Positions 8,836 through 18,221 of a DNA stretch of 64,000 nt are shown piece by piece; the stretch's first letter is position 1; each line of letters starts with the position of its first letter. The notes below the pieces were generated by a model. The model did no database searches, was not told the origin of the DNA, and saw only the letters and a program-made list of their open reading frames with translations. Source of the stretch: Arthrobacter sp. FW306-2-2C-D06B (lineage in GTDB: Bacteria > Actinomycetota > Actinomycetes > Actinomycetales > Micrococcaceae); assembly GCF_021789175.1 (NCBI RefSeq), contig NZ_CP084560.1, positions 3,844,001 through 3,908,000 on the forward strand. Reading direction: 5' to 3'. A program made the position numbers and the translations under genes.

Positions 8836-11130
8836 ATGGTGACTCGTAGGAACCCTCTATTCGACACTGCCACCACTCTTGGAAAGATCCTCGGATTCCT
8901 CGGTGTGAGCGCTATTTGTGGTGTCCTGGTGGCGGGCTTGCTCGTTCCCGCGGCCGCGGTTTCAGGCAGTGCGGCGAGTGGATCCATTCAGTTCTTCGAC
9001 ACGCTGCCGGCGGAGCTTCAGGTGAACCCGCCCAGCCAGGCGACCACCATCCTGGCCGCGGATGGCAGCCAGATCGCCTCCATCTACTCCGAGAACCGCA
9101 CGCGGGTCTCGCTCGACCAGATGAGTCCTTTCATCAAGGACGCGATCGTCTCGGTCGAGGACAGCCGCTTTTATGAGCACGGCGGCATCGACGCCACCGG
9201 CATCATGCGCGCCATCGTCAGCACAGCGCGTGGAAAGCAGCAGGGTGCCTCCACCATCACCCAGCAGTACGTGAACAACGTCATCAACGAGTCCCTCGTT
9301 TCCCAGGACAAGGCTTCCGACGTCAAGCTCAACGGCGTCAACAAGGGCGTCGGCGACAAACTCCGCGAAATGAAGCTGGCCATCGCGCTGGAGAAGAAGT
9401 TCTCCAAGCAGCAGATCCTTGAGGGCTACCTCAACATCGTCTTCTTCAATAAGGACGCTTACGGCATCGAGGCCGCCTCGAGGCTGTTCTTCAGCACCAG
9501 CGCCAAGGACCTCACCTTGCCGCAGGCCGCATTGCTTGCTGGCGTGGTCAACAGCCCGTCCTACTACGACCCGGTGACGAACCCGGACCACGCGAAACAG
9601 CGTCGCGACCTCGTACTGGGCCTCATGCTGGACCAGGGAAAGATCAAGAAGGCTGACTATGACGCCGCCATCGCGACGCCGGTGACCACCAAGGTCACCC
9701 AGCCTCGCCAAGGCTGCGCATATGCCGCCACGGCCCCGTATTTCTGTGACTACGTACTTCACTTGATCCTGAACAACCCGGCGTACGGTGCCACCCCTGT
9801 CGAGCGCGCCAACCGCCTCGCACGAGGTGGCCTGACCATCCAGACCACTCTGGATCCGAAAGCCCAGAGCGTTGCCCAAAGCCAGGTTGATGCCACTACG
9901 GGGGCCAACCCGGATAAGTGGGGCGCCACGATCGTCTCGGTCCAGCCTGGCAGCGGAAAGATCGTTTCCATGGCCCAGAACACCGTGTGGCTACCCGCAC
10001 CGGGGAAGTTCGACCAGACGCAAAATTTCAACGTGGATGTGGTCGATTCACAGGGCAACGACCTTAACGGTTTGGGCGGATTCCAGCCCGGCTCTACCAT
10101 GAAGCCCTTCACATTTGCCGAATGGCTCAATGAAGGCAAATCGATGAACACCACCATCAATGCCACAGTCCGTAAGTATCCGCAGAATTTCCCTTGGCGG
10201 AACACCTGCCCCACCCCCGAAAATGGCTTCTACGACGCCAATGTCGCAGGGAGTTACGACCTCCAGAACTCCGATGAGACCCACTACCGCTCCATGACGG
10301 TCCTTTACGGCCTGATGAACTCGATCAACACCGCGACCTTCGCCTCTGCATCGCAACTGGACCTTTGCGGCATCCAGAAGATCGTCGACGCCGTAGGCAT
10401 CCACGGGGGAAACCCTGTACGCGACAAGTCCGGGGCGGTCACGGATGCCAACCCGAAGGTTCCCATGACGACGCTGGGTAACCTGATCGGTTCAACCCAG
10501 ACCGCGCCGCTCACTATGGCCAGTGCCATGGCAACGTTCTCCAACAACGGCAAATACTGCGAGCCCATCGCTGTCACTTCCGTGACGGACCAGACAGGCG
10601 CAAAGCTTCCCGCCCAGTCCCCGAATTGCCGCGACGCAGTCTCTCCGGAGGTTGCCCACGGTGTTGCTTACGCCATGCAAGAGGTGCTTAACCAGGGTTC
10701 CGGTTCGCTGATCCAGCCCAGGATTTCCACCAAGACCAGCTTCCCGATCGCGGCCAAGACCGGAACCAATGACAGCAACGGCTCCACCTGGGTTGTGGGC
10801 TACACTTCCGGCCTCGCGACGGCCAGCTGGTTCGGCGATCCGCTGGGTGGTCAAACCCGCTTCGGCCGTAATATCACCGTGAACGGGAAGCTCTATCCCA
10901 GCATCGACGGTTACATGATCGCGGGTCCGCAATTCTCCAACTACATGTCCCAGGTTGCTCCCGCTTATGGAACCAACCCGTTCCCGGCACCGCCGTCGAA
11001 CCTGCTCGATCCGCCAGGATACAAGCCGTCGACGCCGAGCAACAATTTTCCGGGCAACACCACTCCGAGCACTCAGCCGAGCACTCAGCCGAGCGGTAAT
11101 GGAAATGGCAACGGGAAGAACAATGGCTAA
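8836..11130 (+). CDS. Class A bifunctional penicillin-binding protein
   Basis: 764 residues from the ATG at 8836. A membrane anchor lies at about residues 18-42. The GT51 glycosyltransferase domain has EDSRFYEHGG (about 107) and GASTITQQ (about 137). The transpeptidase domain has S420-T-M-K423, an SIN motif near 496 and KTG at 641-643. It would polymerise and cross-link peptidoglycan outside the membrane. The C-terminus is a low-complexity Pro/Ser/Thr/Gly/Asn tail. Starting at 8836 avoids overlap with the divergent DUF4177 gene. The stop overlaps the next gene's start by eight bases, so the two are coupled. Confidence 0.95.
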   Translation: MVTRRNPLFDTATTLGKILGFLGVSAICGVLVAGLLVPAAAVSGSAASGSIQFFDTLPAELQVNPPSQATTILAADGSQIASIYSENRTRVSLDQMSPFIKDAIVSVEDSRFYEHGGIDATGIMRAIVSTARGKQQGASTITQQYVNNVINESLVSQDKASDVKLNGVNKGVGDKLREMKLAIALEKKFSKQQILEGYLNIVFFNKDAYGIEAASRLFFSTSAKDLTLPQAALLAGVVNSPSYYDPVTNPDHAKQRRDLVLGLMLDQGKIKKADYDAAIATPVTTKVTQPRQGCAYAATAPYFCDYVLHLILNNPAYGATPVERANRLARGGLTIQTTLDPKAQSVAQSQVDATTGANPDKWGATIVSVQPGSGKIVSMAQNTVWLPAPGKFDQTQNFNVDVVDSQGNDLNGLGGFQPGSTMKPFTFAEWLNEGKSMNTTINATVRKYPQNFPWRNTCPTPENGFYDANVAGSYDLQNSDETHYRSMTVLYGLMNSINTATFASASQLDLCGIQKIVDAVGIHGGNPVRDKSGAVTDANPKVPMTTLGNLIGSTQTAPLTMASAMATFSNNGKYCEPIAVTSVTDQTGAKLPAQSPNCRDAVSPEVAHGVAYAMQEVLNQGSGSLIQPRISTKTSFPIAAKTGTNDSNGSTWVVGYTSGLATASWFGDPLGGQTRFGRNITVNGKLYPSIDGYMIAGPQFSNYMSQVAPAYGTNPFPAPPSNLLDPPGYKPSTPSNNFPGNTTPSTQPSTQPSGNGNGNGKNNG

Positions 11131-12085
11131 CGGCTCGAAGCCCGTCATTGAATCGCTGGCAAGCCGCGTCCGAAGCATCGGGCGCGGCTTTGCCGTAGCT
11201 GCCGGTGCGGGCGCAACCGCTGGCGTTGCCGGCCTCGCGTATGGCCTTTGGGAAAAGAACCAGTTCGTGCTCCGGGAGGAGACCGTTCCGATCCTGCCCG
11301 AAGGCTCCGCTCCCCTCCGGGTGCTGCACATAAGCGACATTCATTTCGTACCAAGCCAACGCAAAAAGGCCGAATGGTTGCGTTCGCTCGCTGCGCTTGA
11401 ACCTGACCTCGTGGTGAACACGGGTGATAATCTCAGCCACCCCCACGCCGTCGTTCCGCTGTTGGATGCCTTGCGGCCGCTGTTGAAGTTCCCGGGCGTC
11501 TTCGTCCCGGGCTCCAACGACTATTACGCCCCGCGGTTCAAGAACCCGGCCACGTATTTCCTCGGCCCGTCGCGCGTCAAGAACAATCCAGTCGAGCTCG
11601 ATTGGCCGCGCCTTCGTTCGGGATTCGGGATGTCGGGCTGGATCGACCTCACCAACAGGCACCAGTCCTTGCCCATCAACGGAATCCGTTTCGACTTCTC
11701 CGGAGTGGACGACCCCCATCTGAATCGGGAGCGCTATGCCGGCTGGCCACGAGGCACCGCCGGACAGGACTTCCGCCCGCATCTGCGGGTCGCCGTCATT
11801 CACGCCCCCTACCAACGGGTCCTGGACCATTTCACGAACGACTCCGCAGACCTCATCCTCGCCGGACACACCCACGGCGGCCAGATCTGCATCCCCGGTT
11901 ACGGTGCTTTGGTTGCCAATTGCGATCTCCCCACCTGGCGCGCCAAGGGCCTGCATGACTGGGAAAACGACGGACGCACGACGCCGGTCAACGTATCGGG
12001 CGGCATCGGCACCTCGCGCTTCGCCCCGGTCCGGATCGCGTGCAAGCCGGAAGCCGTGCTGCTGACACTGACGGCACGCAAATAG
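11123..12085 (+). CDS. Membrane-associated metallophosphoesterase (YkuE/YaeI-like)
   Basis: 320 residues, starting inside the end of the penicillin-binding protein gene with GGGAAG upstream. One hydrophobic segment near residues 22-42 should anchor it. The calcineurin-like metal motifs are present in order: SDIHF, NTGDN, GSND (a variant of GNHD), VIHAPY and AGHTHGGQ. Related proteins of Gram-positive bacteria act on lipid-phosphate or lipid A-like phosphate esters. Coupling to a penicillin-binding protein suggests cell-envelope work, perhaps on a polyprenyl phosphate; this is inference. Confidence 0.92.
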   Translation: MANGSKPVIESLASRVRSIGRGFAVAAGAGATAGVAGLAYGLWEKNQFVLREETVPILPEGSAPLRVLHISDIHFVPSQRKKAEWLRSLAALEPDLVVNTGDNLSHPHAVVPLLDALRPLLKFPGVFVPGSNDYYAPRFKNPATYFLGPSRVKNNPVELDWPRLRSGFGMSGWIDLTNRHQSLPINGIRFDFSGVDDPHLNRERYAGWPRGTAGQDFRPHLRVAVIHAPYQRVLDHFTNDSADLILAGHTHGGQICIPGYGALVANCDLPTWRAKGLHDWENDGRTTPVNVSGGIGTSRFAPVRIACKPEAVLLTLTARK

Positions 12086-12099
12086 CCAGCCCCATAACC

Positions 12100-12235
12100 G
12101 GACATGCCCGTCCGGCCACACCAAGGATGGACATGTCCACCCCGCTCCAATGAGCATGCGCATCCCGCAACGCCAGGAATGGACATAGCAGCAATATGTC
12201 CATCCCTGACTGCCAGAGCCGGGCATGTCCGGGGG
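12100..12235. repeat. GGACAT palindromic mosaic, locus 2 (no gene 12086-12387)
   Basis: The 302-base gap before the ABC exporter contains GGACATG words in both orientations around one hairpin core at 12181-12201 (GGACATA-N7-TATGTCC). Flanking words such as TGAGCATGCG and GGGCATGTCC match those at loci 1 and 3. The remaining bases up to 12387 hold no gene and presumably carry the exporter promoter. Confidence 0.82.
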
Positions 12236-12387
12236 AAGGGGCGGTTCCGAATACCTCGCATCACGGAACGCAATGGTGCTGTGAATCCTGTTACACGATG
12301 GCATAGGGTAGTTGCTATAGGAAACTACCTCCGTGCATCGCGCCGGACAGGCGCGGAACGCCGGGACAAAGCTGTTGAGAAGCGGGC

Positions 12388-14217
12388 ATGGCCAAACAGA
12401 CTTCATTCTTCACCTCCGTCAAACGTCTCTATCCGCACGTTAAACCGATCCTCCCCCGGCTTTTCCTGGGCCTGGTCAGCGCTTTGCTCGCCAGCATCAT
12501 GGCGCTTGCCATCCCGCAGGTGCTGAGGGTTTTGATCAACGGCTCCCTCCACCCTGGCGGCCCTACCAACGCTGTCTGGATTGCCGCCGTCGTGGTTCTG
12601 GCACTCGGCATCGCAGAAGCCGGGCTTGTGGCGCTGCGGCGCCAGTTCGTCATCAATCCCGCAACCACCGTGGAATCGAGGATGCGGGTGTCGCTCTACG
12701 GGCATCTGCAGGACCTCACCGTTTCCTTCCATGACCGTTGGGGTTCAGGACAGCTCTTGTCCCGCGCGATGACGGACTTGAACTTCCTGCGGCGTTGGAT
12801 GGCGTTCGGCGCGATCATGCTGGTGGTGACCACCTTGACCGTGGTGATCGGCGTCGCGGTGATGTTCGCGATGAGCTGGCAGCTGGCGTTGATCTTCCTG
12901 GCCGCCGCGGTGCCCATCATGATCTATTCCTTCCGTTTCCGGCGCCGCTTCAGCCTCGTGACCCGGTTGAGCCAGGATCAGGCCGGCGACCTCGCCACCA
13001 CGGTCGAGGAATCCGTTCACGGCATCCGCGTGCTCAAGGCCTTCGGTCGCAGCCGCGAAGCGCTGGAGAACTTCAACGAGCAGGCCGAGGAGCTGAGGCA
13101 GACCGAGATCGCCAAGGCCAAACACCAAGCCACCTTCACTCTCGTTGTGACGCTGCTGCCCGAGCTGGCGCTCGGCGTCGGGCTCGTGGCGGGCGTCCTG
13201 CTCGTCTCCACGGGCCAACTCAGCATCGGTTCCCTGGTTGCGTTCTTCGGCACCGCGGCTGTTGTGGCAGCACCGGTGGAGTTCTCGGGGACCCTCCTGG
13301 CCATGGCATTGACCGCCAAGACCGCGCTCGACCGCCACTTCGAGGTCATGGACACGCCCAACACCATCACCAGTCCGGCGAACCCCAGAACACCCAAGGA
13401 ACTGCGCGGGGCTTTGAGCTTCAAGGGTGCCGCTTTCGGTTTCGACGACGGCGCCCGGCTCCTGAACGACATCACCCTGGACATCAGGCCGGGCGAAACC
13501 ATGGCCCTCGTGGGCATTACCGGCAGCGGAAAGAGCGCCTTGCTCCAGTTGGTCCCCCGGCTCTATGACGTGACCGAAGGATCCGTGGCCATCGACGGCG
13601 TGGATGTCCGCGACTTCAGCGTCGAGCAGCTGAGGACCGTCGTGGCGGTCGCCTTCGAGGACACCACCCTGTTTTCCAGCTCGGTCCGGGACAACGTGCT
13701 GCTCGGCGCGCCCGACACGTCCGAGGAAGCCCTCGAGGAAGCGCTCGACGTCGCCCAGGCGCACTTCGCGTATTCCCTGCCCGACGGCGTCGGGACCCTC
13801 ATCGGAGAGGAAGGGCTGAGTCTTTCCGGCGGCCAGCGGCAGCGGATCGCGCTCGCCCGGGCCATCGCAGCCAAACCCAAGGTCCTGGTGTTGGATGATC
13901 CGCTATCGGCCCTGGACGTGAACACGGAGGAACTCGTCACTGCCAGGCTCCGCGAAGTCCTCCGGGACACCACCACGCTCATCGTCGCGCACAGGCCCTC
14001 GACCGTGGCCCTGGCCGACCGGGTGGCGCTGCTCGAAAACGGAAGCATCACCGCCGTCGGGACCCATACGGAACTCTTGGCCAACAACGCGCACTACCGC
14101 TACGTGATCGCAAGCCTTGACTCCGGCCCGAAGGACCTCGACCTCGAACTCGACGAGCTGGAGCACGAGCTGGATTCGGAACATCACATGGACCAAGCCG
14201 GGGAGGGCCGCCGATGA
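12388..14217 (+). CDS. ABC exporter half-transporter, degenerate-site subunit
   Basis: 609 residues: six membrane helices (to about residue 310) and a nucleotide-binding domain with Walker A GITGSGKS (about 376) and signature LSGGQ (about 479). Walker B ends [11 protein letters not shown], so the catalytic glutamate is replaced by Asp504. The next gene has a normal glutamate but an altered signature. Together they should form a heterodimer with one inactive and one active ATP site, like TM287/288 or BmrC/BmrD. The reading frames overlap by four bases (ATGA). The substrate is unknown; drugs or lipids are typical. Confidence 0.94.
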   Translation: MAKQTSFFTSVKRLYPHVKPILPRLFLGLVSALLASIMALAIPQVLRVLINGSLHPGGPTNAVWIAAVVVLALGIAEAGLVALRRQFVINPATTVESRMRVSLYGHLQDLTVSFHDRWGSGQLLSRAMTDLNFLRRWMAFGAIMLVVTTLTVVIGVAVMFAMSWQLALIFLAAAVPIMIYSFRFRRRFSLVTRLSQDQAGDLATTVEESVHGIRVLKAFGRSREALENFNEQAEELRQTEIAKAKHQATFTLVVTLLPELALGVGLVAGVLLVSTGQLSIGSLVAFFGTAAVVAAPVEFSGTLLAMALTAKTALDRHFEVMDTPNTITSPANPRTPKELRGALSFKGAAFGFDDGARLLNDITLDIRPGETMALVGITGSGKSALLQLVPRLYDVTEGSVAIDGVDVRDFSVEQLRTVVAVAFEDTTLFSSSVRDNVLLGAPDTSEEALEEALDVAQAHFAYSLPDGVGTLIGEEGLSLSGGQRQRIALARAIAAKPKVLVLDDPLSALDVNTEELVTARLREVLRDTTTLIVAHRPSTVALADRVALLENGSITAVGTHTELLANNAHYRYVIASLDSGPKDLDLELDELEHELDSEHHMDQAGEGRR

Positions 14218-16031
14218 GCACGTTCGGTACCGCCAATGAAGACAACGCCCATCTGAGCCGCAGCGACAGCAAGGCAGTACGACGGCGGTCGGTCGCCTTG
14301 CTGGGGTCCCTCATCCGCCCGGTGCGGTTGCGGTTCTGGCTGACGCTGGGCATGGTGGTGCTCTCGCAGGCCACCCGGGTAGCCGGACCGGCGATCATCG
14401 CTTTCGGCATCGACCACGCACTGCCCTCGCTGCTCGCAGGGAACAACATGCCGGTGGTCCAGGCCGGCGTCCTCTATCTGACGGCGGCCGTCGCCACGGC
14501 GATTTTGACGGCCCTCTACGTCACTTCCACGGCGAAGCTGAGCCAATCCATGCTTCTGGACTTGCGGCTGCGGGTCTTCCGGCACACCCAACGGCTCAGC
14601 TTGGAGTTCCACGAGAAGTACACCTCCGGCCGGATCATCGCGCGCCAGACTTCGGACCTTGAGGCGCTACGTGAACTCCTCGATTCGGGTGTCAGCTCGC
14701 TGGCATCCGGGATCCTGTTCATGCTTTTCACGGCATTTACGGTGTTTGCGCTCGACTGGCGCAGCGGTCTCCTCATGCTCGCCACGGGCGTCCCCGCGTA
14801 CTTCCTGGCCCGCTGGTACCAGAAGCACTCGCAGATCGCCTTCCGCGAATCACGGGTGGTGTCCGCGAGGCTGATTGTGCACTTCGTCGAGACGATGACC
14901 GGTATCCGGGCCATCAAGGCATTCCGCAAGGAGCCGGAGAACGCCCAAAGGTATGCCGAACTCTCCGAGGACTATCGCAAAGTCACGGTCCGCTCCATCA
15001 ACCTCAATGGTGTATTCCAACCGGGCCTGGTCCTCATCGGCAATGTGTGCGTGGCAGTGGTCCTGCTCTTCGGCGGCTTCCGGGTGCTCTCCGGAGACCT
15101 GGCGGTGGGTGTGCTCCTGGCACTGATCCTTTCAACGAAGCGCTTCTTCCAGCCCGTGGACCAGATGGCCATGTTCTACAACTCCTTCCAGAGCGCCCAG
15201 GCCGCGCTCGAGAAGGTGTCCGGCCTGCTCGAAGAAGTCCCGACGGTCCGGCCGCCCAAGAACCCTGTGCCCTTGCCCCGTGCCCGCGGAGAAATCGACT
15301 TCCGTGGCGTCGAGTTCGGCTACGGGAACGGCAAGGTAGTGGTCCCCAAGCTGGACCTTCACATTCCCGCCGGACAGACCATAGCGCTCGTCGGACAGAC
15401 CGGTGCCGGCAAATCGACCTTCGCCAAGCTGATCGCCCGCTTCTACGACGTCACCGAAGGCTCATTGACCCTCGACGGCGTCGACCTCCGGGAGCTCTCG
15501 ACGGCGGACCTGCGCCGCGCCGTCGTGATGGTCACCCAGGAAGCCTTCCTCTTTAGCGGCTCCGTAGCGGACAACATCGCCTTGGGGCGGCCTGAAGCTA
15601 CCCGAGCGGAGATCGAAGAAGCTGCGAAGGCCGTCGGTGCGCACGACTTCATCTCCGCCTTGCCTGACGGCTACGACACGGACGTCAACAAACGCGGCGG
15701 CCGTGTCTCCGCCGGGCAACGGCAGCTGATCGGCTTTGCCCGGGCATTCATCGCGGCCCCGGCAGTGCTCATCCTGGACGAAGCAACATCTTCGCTTGAT
15801 ATTCCCTCCGAACGGCTGGTGCAGGCCGGCCTCGGCAGGCTGCTGTCCGGAACGGACTCCGAGCGGACCGCGATCATCATCGCTCACCGGCTCTCTACTG
15901 TGGAGACCGCAGACCGGGTGCTGGTGGTGCACGAGGGGCGCATCGTAGAAGACGGCACCCCTGCCGAACTCATCGGCGGAGGAGGACGCTTCGCCCGCTT
16001 ACACGGCGCCTGGAAGGACTCGCTGGTCTGA
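14214..16031 (+). CDS. ABC exporter half-transporter, catalytic-site subunit
   Basis: 605 residues with a six-helix membrane domain and nucleotide-binding domain. Walker A is GQTGAGKS (about 394) and Walker B is [11 protein letters not shown] with Glu523 intact. The signature reads VSAGQRQ (about 498-504) instead of LSGGQ. This is the partner pattern expected for a heterodimeric exporter: this subunit's Walker motifs pair with the normal LSGGQ of the upstream subunit to make the hydrolysing site. Translation is coupled to the upstream gene through an ATGA overlap. Confidence 0.94.
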   Translation: MSTFGTANEDNAHLSRSDSKAVRRRSVALLGSLIRPVRLRFWLTLGMVVLSQATRVAGPAIIAFGIDHALPSLLAGNNMPVVQAGVLYLTAAVATAILTALYVTSTAKLSQSMLLDLRLRVFRHTQRLSLEFHEKYTSGRIIARQTSDLEALRELLDSGVSSLASGILFMLFTAFTVFALDWRSGLLMLATGVPAYFLARWYQKHSQIAFRESRVVSARLIVHFVETMTGIRAIKAFRKEPENAQRYAELSEDYRKVTVRSINLNGVFQPGLVLIGNVCVAVVLLFGGFRVLSGDLAVGVLLALILSTKRFFQPVDQMAMFYNSFQSAQAALEKVSGLLEEVPTVRPPKNPVPLPRARGEIDFRGVEFGYGNGKVVVPKLDLHIPAGQTIALVGQTGAGKSTFAKLIARFYDVTEGSLTLDGVDLRELSTADLRRAVVMVTQEAFLFSGSVADNIALGRPEATRAEIEEAAKAVGAHDFISALPDGYDTDVNKRGGRVSAGQRQLIGFARAFIAAPAVLILDEATSSLDIPSERLVQAGLGRLLSGTDSERTAIIIAHRLSTVETADRVLVVHEGRIVEDGTPAELIGGGGRFARLHGAWKDSLV

Positions 16032-16115
16032 GGTTGTTGATCCCGGGGCGGCCTCCTTCGATTTCGCATCCGGGGAGGGATCGGCTATTCTTGAACAGTT
16101 GCTTTCGCAGCGGAT

Positions 16116-16192
<77 letters not shown>

Positions 16193-16196
16193 ATTG

Positions 16197-16228
16197 GTAG
16201 AAGACCTTCCACTCGGAAGGTCTTCTAC
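16197..16228 (+). terminator. Hairpin after tRNA-Pro
   Basis: A perfect 14-bp stem (GTAGAAGACCTTCC and its complement) with loop ACTC starts five bases after the tRNA CCA end and is followed by GTTATTT. It is a likely terminator for the tRNA transcript, although the T run is weak. Confidence 0.75.
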
Positions 16229-16382
16229 GTTATTTAACGAGCATTTCGGGCGCCCGGGAAAACCGGGAAAACATTCCCCTGACCGGTTTTCCTCACCCGC
16301 CCAAGGTTTAGAGACAAGTGTTGTTAACAACCCCGGCACAATGACTCGGGGTATATCACGGCCCACGCAGAACTCGGCGCAA
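16229..16382. other. Non-coding stretch between tRNA-Pro and the repeat-peptide gene
   Basis: No gene, integrase remnant or repeated tRNA end is visible here. The sequence is somewhat richer in A and T than the neighbouring genes. Confidence 0.6.
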
Positions 16383-16426
16383 AAGAAATCCCCGGTGTGT
16401 CGATTTCAGACCACCGGGGATTTCTT
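16383..16426 (-). terminator. Hairpin downstream of the repeat-peptide gene
   Basis: A perfect 15-bp stem (AAGAAATCCCCGGTG and its complement) around a 14-base loop. Read leftward, it lies 53 bases after the stop of the repeat-peptide gene and ends in an A/T-rich stretch, as expected for a terminator of that short transcript. Confidence 0.75.
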
Positions 16427-16479
16427 CACTTCATTTGAATTATCAACGCCTGCCGGGATCTCCGGTAGCCGCCGTCGAG

Positions 16480-16740
16480 CTACACGGGATCGGGCCAGTT
16501 GCCGATTGCCTGCGAGACCCTCATCGGATCAGGCCAGTTACCGATAGCCTGCGAGACCCTCATCGGATCAGGCCAGTTACCGATAGCCTGCGAGACCCTC
16601 ATCGGATCAGGCCAATTACCAATGCTGAGCACCGTACTGACGGTGTCTGCCACAGGGGCTGCCGAAACCACGGCTGGCGCCGCGGCGGAGAATGCAAGAG
16701 CGCCGGCCAAGGCCACTGCTGCAGCAATCTTCTTCAACAT
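16480..16740 (-). CDS. Secreted repeat-peptide precursor, candidate pheromone pro-peptide
   Basis: 86 residues, not recognised as a known family. An N-terminal signal peptide (MLKK, a hydrophobic core to about residue 20, likely cleavage near VSA-AP at 27/28) is followed by a short spacer and four copies of IGNWPDP. Three copies are complete 13-residue units, IGNWPDPMRVSQA (40-52, 53-65, 66-78); the last is IGNWPDPV at the very C-terminus. All base differences between copies within the repeat are silent. The ribosome site GAGG lies seven bases before the ATG. It is divergent from an HTH-TPR regulator, the arrangement of peptide-pheromone pairs. The mature peptide is not known; release of NWPDP-containing peptides is inference. 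Confidence 0.85.
   Translation of the reverse strand: MLKKIAAAVALAGALAFSAAAPAVVSAAPVADTVSTVLSIGNWPDPMRVSQAIGNWPDPMRVSQAIGNWPDPMRVSQAIGNWPDPV
16487..16623 (-). repeat. 39-bp tandem repeats encoding the NWPDP peptide
   Basis: Units lie at 16487-16525, 16526-16564 and 16565-16603, with a partial unit at 16604-16623. Units two and three are identical; unit one differs at three positions, all synonymous. There are no spacers, so this is a coding tandem repeat and not a CRISPR array. Confidence 0.93.
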
Positions 16741-16878
16741 AATTTTTCCTCAATGCGAGTCGGATTCGTTACGGAAATTTAGCGGTCCCTGTTGACATTC
16801 ATTGTAAAATGTTTTCCACAGCGACTGTCAAGCTCTAGGGGTAAAGACAGCGCAAAGACAAGCCTCTAGGAGGAACCT
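16741..16878. promoter_or_regulatory. Shared divergent promoter region of the peptide and HTH-TPR genes
   Basis: The 138-base gap contains two TTGACA boxes facing each other. One is on the minus strand (16826-16831) with TACAAT 19 bases on (16801-16806), a fair promoter for the peptide gene. One is on the plus strand (16792-16797), 82 bases before the regulator start, with only a poor -10 match. The two promoters therefore overlap, so one bound regulator could control both. This is inference from motif positions. Confidence 0.55.
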
Positions 16879-18165
16879 GTGGGGAACGGATTCGGAGAAA
16901 AGCTCCGTGCCGAACGGCTCGAACGCGGGCTGACCCAGGCTGAATTGGGCAGGGACCTTTACTCGCCCAGCTACATTTCGCTTCTTGAAACCGGCCGGCG
17001 GGAGCCCACGGCCGAAGTCATTGAAGAACTCGCCCGCCGTCTGGAGCTGGCACCAAAAGCCTTGGAAGCCTGGAGCCAGCCCGTATCCGTCAGTGACGCC
17101 GAATACGTGCTCGCAGGGCTGTACGCCAGGCAAGCCTGGGACCTCAGGGACTACCCGCTTGCCGCAAGCCACGCATCAACCGCCGCCCAAATCGCGCTCG
17201 AGGCAAAGAACACCAGCGCGTGGTGGAACATGACTTACATGCAGGCCGAATGCCTCATGAAGCAGGGGCAGTTGAAGGAATGCCAGCAAATCATCCAGCA
17301 TCTCCTGGAACATCCCATGGCTACCGAATCTGCGGGCCTGGGTGTCCGTGCCCGGCAGATGCTTGCCGCCGTCTGCCACGGACAAGGGCAGCTGGCCACC
17401 GCCGTCGAGCATGCCAAGGAAGCCGTAAGGCTATCCGAGCAGCTGCCCAAAGGCTCAACGTTGATCATCGGGGCGCACCGCGCTCTGATCGGTGCATTGG
17501 CCGAGAGTGGCAGGTTGGACGAGGCCTGGACATATTGCCAAGCCATGAACAACCAGATGGACGACCATTCGATGTCGCAGCTTGCAGGCGAAGTGGCATG
17601 GGTCGTGGGAAACGTGGCCTTCATGCGGCACGACTATGTTGAAGGCATCAAGCATCACGAGCGCGCCGCAAAGCTGCTCTCCCCCGCCAATGACATTGAG
17701 CTGTGGGCCCGGTTCAACAAGGCATCGGCGGCCGTCAGGCTATCCTCGGGAATCGTAGAGCCGGAGACGCTCTCAGCTATCGAACGTGCTGAACTCGCCC
17801 TGTCGATTGTGGGCGGAAACAAGACGGACCAGCTCGAGGTTGCCTTTATCCGCGCCCGCTGGCTGTACCTGACGGGCGACATCCCGGCCGCCATCACCAA
17901 GCTGCGCGAAATCCACGCGGACCGCGATGTACTCGCCCGGCACACCGCGGGCGAAGTCGCTTTCCTCCTTGGCAAAGCACTAAAAGCGGCCGGTGAAAAC
18001 ACTGACGCACTGGTCCATCTCGAAGAAGCCCAGCGCGATTTCACCGCCGCCGGCGCAGCCGACCGCGTCCAGCAGGCCATGGACTCCGTACTGGAGATCA
18101 GGCTGGCGGAACGCCGGGCGGCGTCGGGCCATGGCGGGAGCGCGCAGTCTTCCCGCGCAAGCTGA
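16879..18165 (+). CDS. HTH-TPR regulator resembling RRNPP peptide-sensing receptors
   Basis: 428 residues. Residues 5-60 form an XRE-type helix-turn-helix (KLRAERLERGLTQAELG...SPSYISLLETGRREP). From about 75 to 410 the protein is a series of helical TPR-like repeats (for example AWWNMTYMQAECLMKQGQ, VAFLLGKALKAAGENTDALVHLEEA). This two-part design is that of RRNPP receptors such as PlcR, NprR and PrgX, which bind short imported peptides in the TPR groove. The GTG start has an excellent AGGAGG site. The divergent neighbour encodes a secreted protein with four NWPDP repeats, the obvious ligand candidate. No peptide importer is in this window. Confidence 0.88.
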   Translation: MGNGFGEKLRAERLERGLTQAELGRDLYSPSYISLLETGRREPTAEVIEELARRLELAPKALEAWSQPVSVSDAEYVLAGLYARQAWDLRDYPLAASHASTAAQIALEAKNTSAWWNMTYMQAECLMKQGQLKECQQIIQHLLEHPMATESAGLGVRARQMLAAVCHGQGQLATAVEHAKEAVRLSEQLPKGSTLIIGAHRALIGALAESGRLDEAWTYCQAMNNQMDDHSMSQLAGEVAWVVGNVAFMRHDYVEGIKHHERAAKLLSPANDIELWARFNKASAAVRLSSGIVEPETLSAIERAELALSIVGGNKTDQLEVAFIRARWLYLTGDIPAAITKLREIHADRDVLARHTAGEVAFLLGKALKAAGENTDALVHLEEAQRDFTAAGAADRVQQAMDSVLEIRLAERRAASGHGGSAQSSRAS

Positions 18166-18186
18166 GCCTTCCCGCGCAAGCTGAGC
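18149..18186 (+). repeat. 19-bp tandem duplication spanning the regulator stop codon
   Basis: CTTCCCGCGCAAGCTGAGC occurs twice in direct succession (18149-18167 and 18168-18186). The first copy contains the TGA stop of the HTH-TPR gene; the second is downstream and non-coding. Confidence 0.9.
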
Positions 18187-18221
18187 AACGCGGCTGAGAG
18201 CTGCTGGGCGAACCCAACTAC

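Noticed and set aside
16193..16480. Phage or island attachment site at the 3' end of tRNA-Pro
   Set aside because: No integrase, no second copy of the tRNA end and no foreign gene block was found downstream.
16487..16623. CRISPR-like direct repeats
   Set aside because: The 39-bp units are contiguous without spacers and are in frame inside a gene with a signal peptide and ribosome site; they encode repeated peptides.
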